DNA from: UBA4781 sp963556045
GTDB taxonomy: Bacteria > Chloroflexota > Anaerolineae > Anaerolineales > Anaerolineaceae
DNA length: 8,558 bases
Assembly: GCA_963556045.3 (NCBI GenBank)
Contig: CAUVYA020000001.1
Location: 1-8,558, forward strand
Direction of reading: 5' to 3'
Below the pieces are notes generated by a model. It was given only the letters and a program-made list of their open reading frames with translations, searched no databases and was not told where the DNA came from. The position numbers and the translations under genes are program-made. This document shows positions 6,389 to 8,558 of this stretch, in pieces (position 1 is the stretch's first letter; each line of letters opens with the position of its first letter).

Positions 6389-8558
6389 TTACTCCTGAAC
6401 CTGGAACATGGGGATCAACGCGAAGTCTTCCAGCCTCAATTCTGACTGCGTCTTGTCATTGGGAGTGAAATTGCTCAACATAGCTGCCTGATCGGGCGTA
6501 CTGCCCTGCGCCCATACCAGATCGATCACACGGGTGGGATTGGTTCCGGTGGGTGCACCGCCAATCTTCCATTGTGCAGCGTTTTCGCTGACATCCCGCA
6601 CGCGCCATACGCCGGTGGAGGGATAACCGTCCTGACTCATGACCATAGCGGCAAAAGCCCAAGTTTCGGGAGAAGAATCTCCGAAGACAGAGCGGGGTAC
6701 CCGCAGCGTCACCTTATTAGAAGCCGGGTCGACCAGGATCTTCATTTCCGTATTGGTGTTCATGGCTTCTCCACTGGCTGCATCGGGAGCAAGGATTTCA
6801 GGGTACCAGCCTTCTGCCCAAACCGCTATATCCCAACCAAATCCTTCTTCCAATCCCAGATTTCTACCGGGCAGCAAAACGCGAGAGCCGGTTCCACTGC
6901 CGGGATCGGTATCTACATACACATCCATGGTTTGCAGGGAGAGATCGATGGATGAACCCCATGGGTTGGTGATCGGTCCGAAGAAAGTGAAATCGAACAG
7001 GATATAAGAATCATTGTAAGAAACCTGAAAAGTATTGATATCGAAGACCTGTGCTTCAAAGACGGTGTCGGTAGGGTAGGTGTAGGTGCCCGGTCCGTTA
7101 TCATCCTCTTCGGGATCCTGAACGGTCAGCACCTCGGTATAAGCTCCGATTTGCAGCAGGTTGATCTCTGCAGGTCCATACTGCGGAAAGGTCTCCAGTG
7201 TGTTTGGATCGACGGCTTTGAGCATAATAGAATCGCCTGTTTCCAGCTCTCCTAATTGAGAGAATGGGATCGAGATTTCAACGGTAGAACCATTTCTGGC
7301 TGTCTGCCATTCGACAGCGGCTGATTTCCAGGCTTCATTTTCTACAACATAGCTGTTTGCCTTATTGTTTTCGTATTTCAATAAGTGAGAAGCAGCGATG
7401 CCGATCTGGTCAGAATTGCTTTCATTGAGGATGAATGGGTAGTATTCGGCAGCGCCGGGGATGCGCAGATAGATATCTCCTCCTGCCTGCAGTGTATCAT
7501 TGCTGCTCAGTTCGTACATGAGGTAGAGATTGCTGGCGTCCATAGTGATCGCCATCTCCTGAATGGCAGCATTTTCATCGGTGTTGCTGTAATATGCAGC
7601 GGTTGACCATTCTTCCTCTGTTGCCACACCATCGACCGTTACTGTGGAAACTGCAGTGAGGTATTGATTCGGTTCCACCGCATCGGGTGGGATGATCGGC
7701 ACACTCAAGAAAGCCGGTGCTTCATCTCCTAATGATTCATATACTTTTTTAAGCAGTTCGCGGAATCCGATATCGAAATATTCATCCTGTCCCGAATCCT
7801 GATCAGAGCCATACCACCAGAACCAATCTGATCCCTCTGCCAGATACATATAATCCTGTGCCAGTGCGATCGCTTCTTCACTTGCTTCACGCTTGCCGGT
7901 CACGTCATACTTTGCCAGATAATCTCGAACTTTACCCAGATATTCCCAGGCCTGGTTTTCTTCATCTTCGCCGATCCAGGTATCGAAATTCTGGCTGAAC
8001 CAGGCGGCGGGGAATAGGTCTTCCAATTCTTGCTGATCCGGGAACAGTTCAAGATATTCACCGGGGGTAACTGTTTTAATGGTTTCACTTTCAGAGAGCA
8101 TGCGATAGAGGGCGTTCAGGAATGCTTCACCATCATTTGGATAGTATTCCCAGGCGTTTTCACCGTCCAGCACGATACTGACGATATGGGGCCCGGTGGC
8201 GTCTTCATCCTTCAGTTCCTGACGTATATTTTCCAACCGCTGCATGAGATCTGCTGCGGCTTCTTCACCTGGAGTTTGCGAATAGGTGAAACCGACCTTA
8301 TCTGAAAGGGTCCAATCTCTAAAAAAGATAGCTACTTTATCACCCTGGCTGCCCTGCACGTAATAAGGGCGATACAGAGTATCTGCTTCCTGTACGGTTT
8401 CTTTACCATCTCGTGTGAAATTTGCCATCCCCAGAGAAGCTGCCAGCACCGGTTCTCCGGTTTCCATCCATTGATAACCTGCGTTAGCGATCAAGGGAAC
8501 TACATCCTCGACAACCGATCCTTCACCGGGCCATAATCCCTCGGGAGCAGTGCTAAAA
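6389..8558 (-). CDS. GH57 amylopullulanase-like glycoside hydrolase with glucodextranase-type C-terminal domains (5' end outside window)
   Basis: GH57 enzymes hydrolyse or rearrange alpha-glucans, and the amylopullulanase type cuts alpha-1,4 and alpha-1,6 bonds. The frame stays open to the right edge: upstream of the TTG at 8494 it reads PEGLWPGEGSVVEDVVPL, so that TTG is an internal leucine. The visible 722 codons hold the later part of the catalytic domain. GLWPGEGS has a conserved glutamate (8522-8524) that is the likely catalytic nucleophile. FFRDWTLSDKVGF has an aspartate (8315-8317) that is the likely acid/base. LDGENAWEYY (about 8138-8167) and GSDWFWWYG are further GH57 signatures. Next comes a DOMON-like beta-sandwich (about 7200-7670, with VTVDGVATEEEW). 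After it is a module resembling the glucodextranase C-terminal domain (about 6420-7150), with DDNGPGTYTYPTD, QTMDVYVDTDPG, LLPGRN and WDIAVWAEGWYPE. These modules usually accompany extracellular or surface enzymes, but any signal peptide lies outside the window. The C terminus shows no anchor or S-layer repeats. The N-terminal HQP region is not visible. Confidence 0.93.
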   Translation of the reverse strand, partial: FSTAPEGLWPGEGSVVEDVVPLIANAGYQWMETGEPVLAASLGMANFTRDGKETVQEADTLYRPYYVQGSQGDKVAIFFRDWTLSDKVGFTYSQTPGEEAAADLMQRLENIRQELKDEDATGPHIVSIVLDGENAWEYYPNDGEAFLNALYRMLSESETIKTVTPGEYLELFPDQQELEDLFPAAWFSQNFDTWIGEDEENQAWEYLGKVRDYLAKYDVTGKREASEEAIALAQDYMYLAEGSDWFWWYGSDQDSGQDEYFDIGFRELLKKVYESLGDEAPAFLSVPIIPPDAVEPNQYLTAVSTVTVDGVATEEEWSTAAYYSNTDENAAIQEMAITMDASNLYLMYELSSNDTLQAGGDIYLRIPGAAEYYPFILNESNSDQIGIAASHLLKYENNKANSYVVENEAWKSAAVEWQTARNGSTVEISIPFSQLGELETGDSIMLKAVDPNTLETFPQYGPAEINLLQIGAYTEVLTVQDPEEDDNGPGTYTYPTDTVFEAQVFDINTFQVSYNDSYILFDFTFFGPITNPWGSSIDLSLQTMDVYVDTDPGSGTGSRVLLPGRNLGLEEGFGWDIAVWAEGWYPEILAPDAASGEAMNTNTEMKILVDPASNKVTLRVPRSVFGDSSPETWAFAAMVMSQDGYPSTGVWRVRDVSENAAQWKIGGAPTGTNPTRVIDLVWAQGSTPDQAAMLSNFTPNDKTQSELRLEDFALIPMFQVQE

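Noticed and set aside
1291..6949. Recurrent GATCGAT motif scattered through the window
   Set aside because: Most copies are the codon pair ATC GAT or similar in-frame combinations inside genes, with no regular spacing, so codon usage explains them.
6572..7007. Two plus-strand open frames (127 and 122 codons) opposite the GH57 gene
   Set aside because: They overlap each other in different frames and lie antisense to clearly conserved glucodextranase-like sequence, with no family resemblance.
21..8494. TTG codons at 21 (+) and 8494 (-) as true gene starts
   Set aside because: In both cases the reading frame continues upstream into conserved family motifs (GIITTLGRGG in the kinase, GLWPGEGS in GH57) and reaches the window edge, so both codons are internal leucines.

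Overview
The window looks like a chromosomal segment of a free-living bacterium of moderate GC. No phage, transposon, CRISPR or RNA gene is visible. The combination of an archaeal/fungal-type aspartate-semialdehyde dehydrogenase, a GH57 enzyme with glucodextranase-like C-terminal domains and the style of the other proteins suggests an anaerobic, carbohydrate-degrading member of the Chloroflexota (Anaerolineae-like). That assignment rests on recalled family resemblance only and is tentative.

Bases 1-4284 (+ strand) form a tightly packed amino-acid biosynthesis operon. It runs: the C-terminal part of aspartate kinase (cut by the window edge), aspartate-semialdehyde dehydrogenase, a HAD-superfamily protein, and threonine synthase. 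Each junction overlaps (20, 4 and 14 bases), each start has a good Shine-Dalgarno sequence inside the upstream gene, and no internal promoter or terminator is evident. The first two enzymes convert aspartate to aspartate semialdehyde and the last makes threonine from O-phosphohomoserine. Homoserine dehydrogenase and homoserine kinase are not in the window. The unassigned HAD protein sits where such a gene might be expected.

The most interesting gene is that HAD protein (1860-2987). Its catalytic motifs appear in the order III-IV-I-cap-II instead of I-cap-II-III-IV, which reads as a circular permutation of the HAD fold.

Bases 4285-5056 are an AT-rich island with one four-helix membrane protein of unknown function (4344-4955), flanked by short AT-rich spacers with possible promoters.

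Bases 5057-8558 hold two convergent alpha-glucan enzymes: a compact GH13 alpha-amylase-family hydrolase without a signal peptide (+), and a large GH57 amylopullulanase-like protein with glucodextranase-type C-terminal domains (-, 5' end beyond the window). Their stop codons are only 18 bases apart. Together they suggest breakdown of starch, pullulan or glycogen-type glucans, with the GH13 enzyme likely acting in the cytoplasm on maltodextrins.
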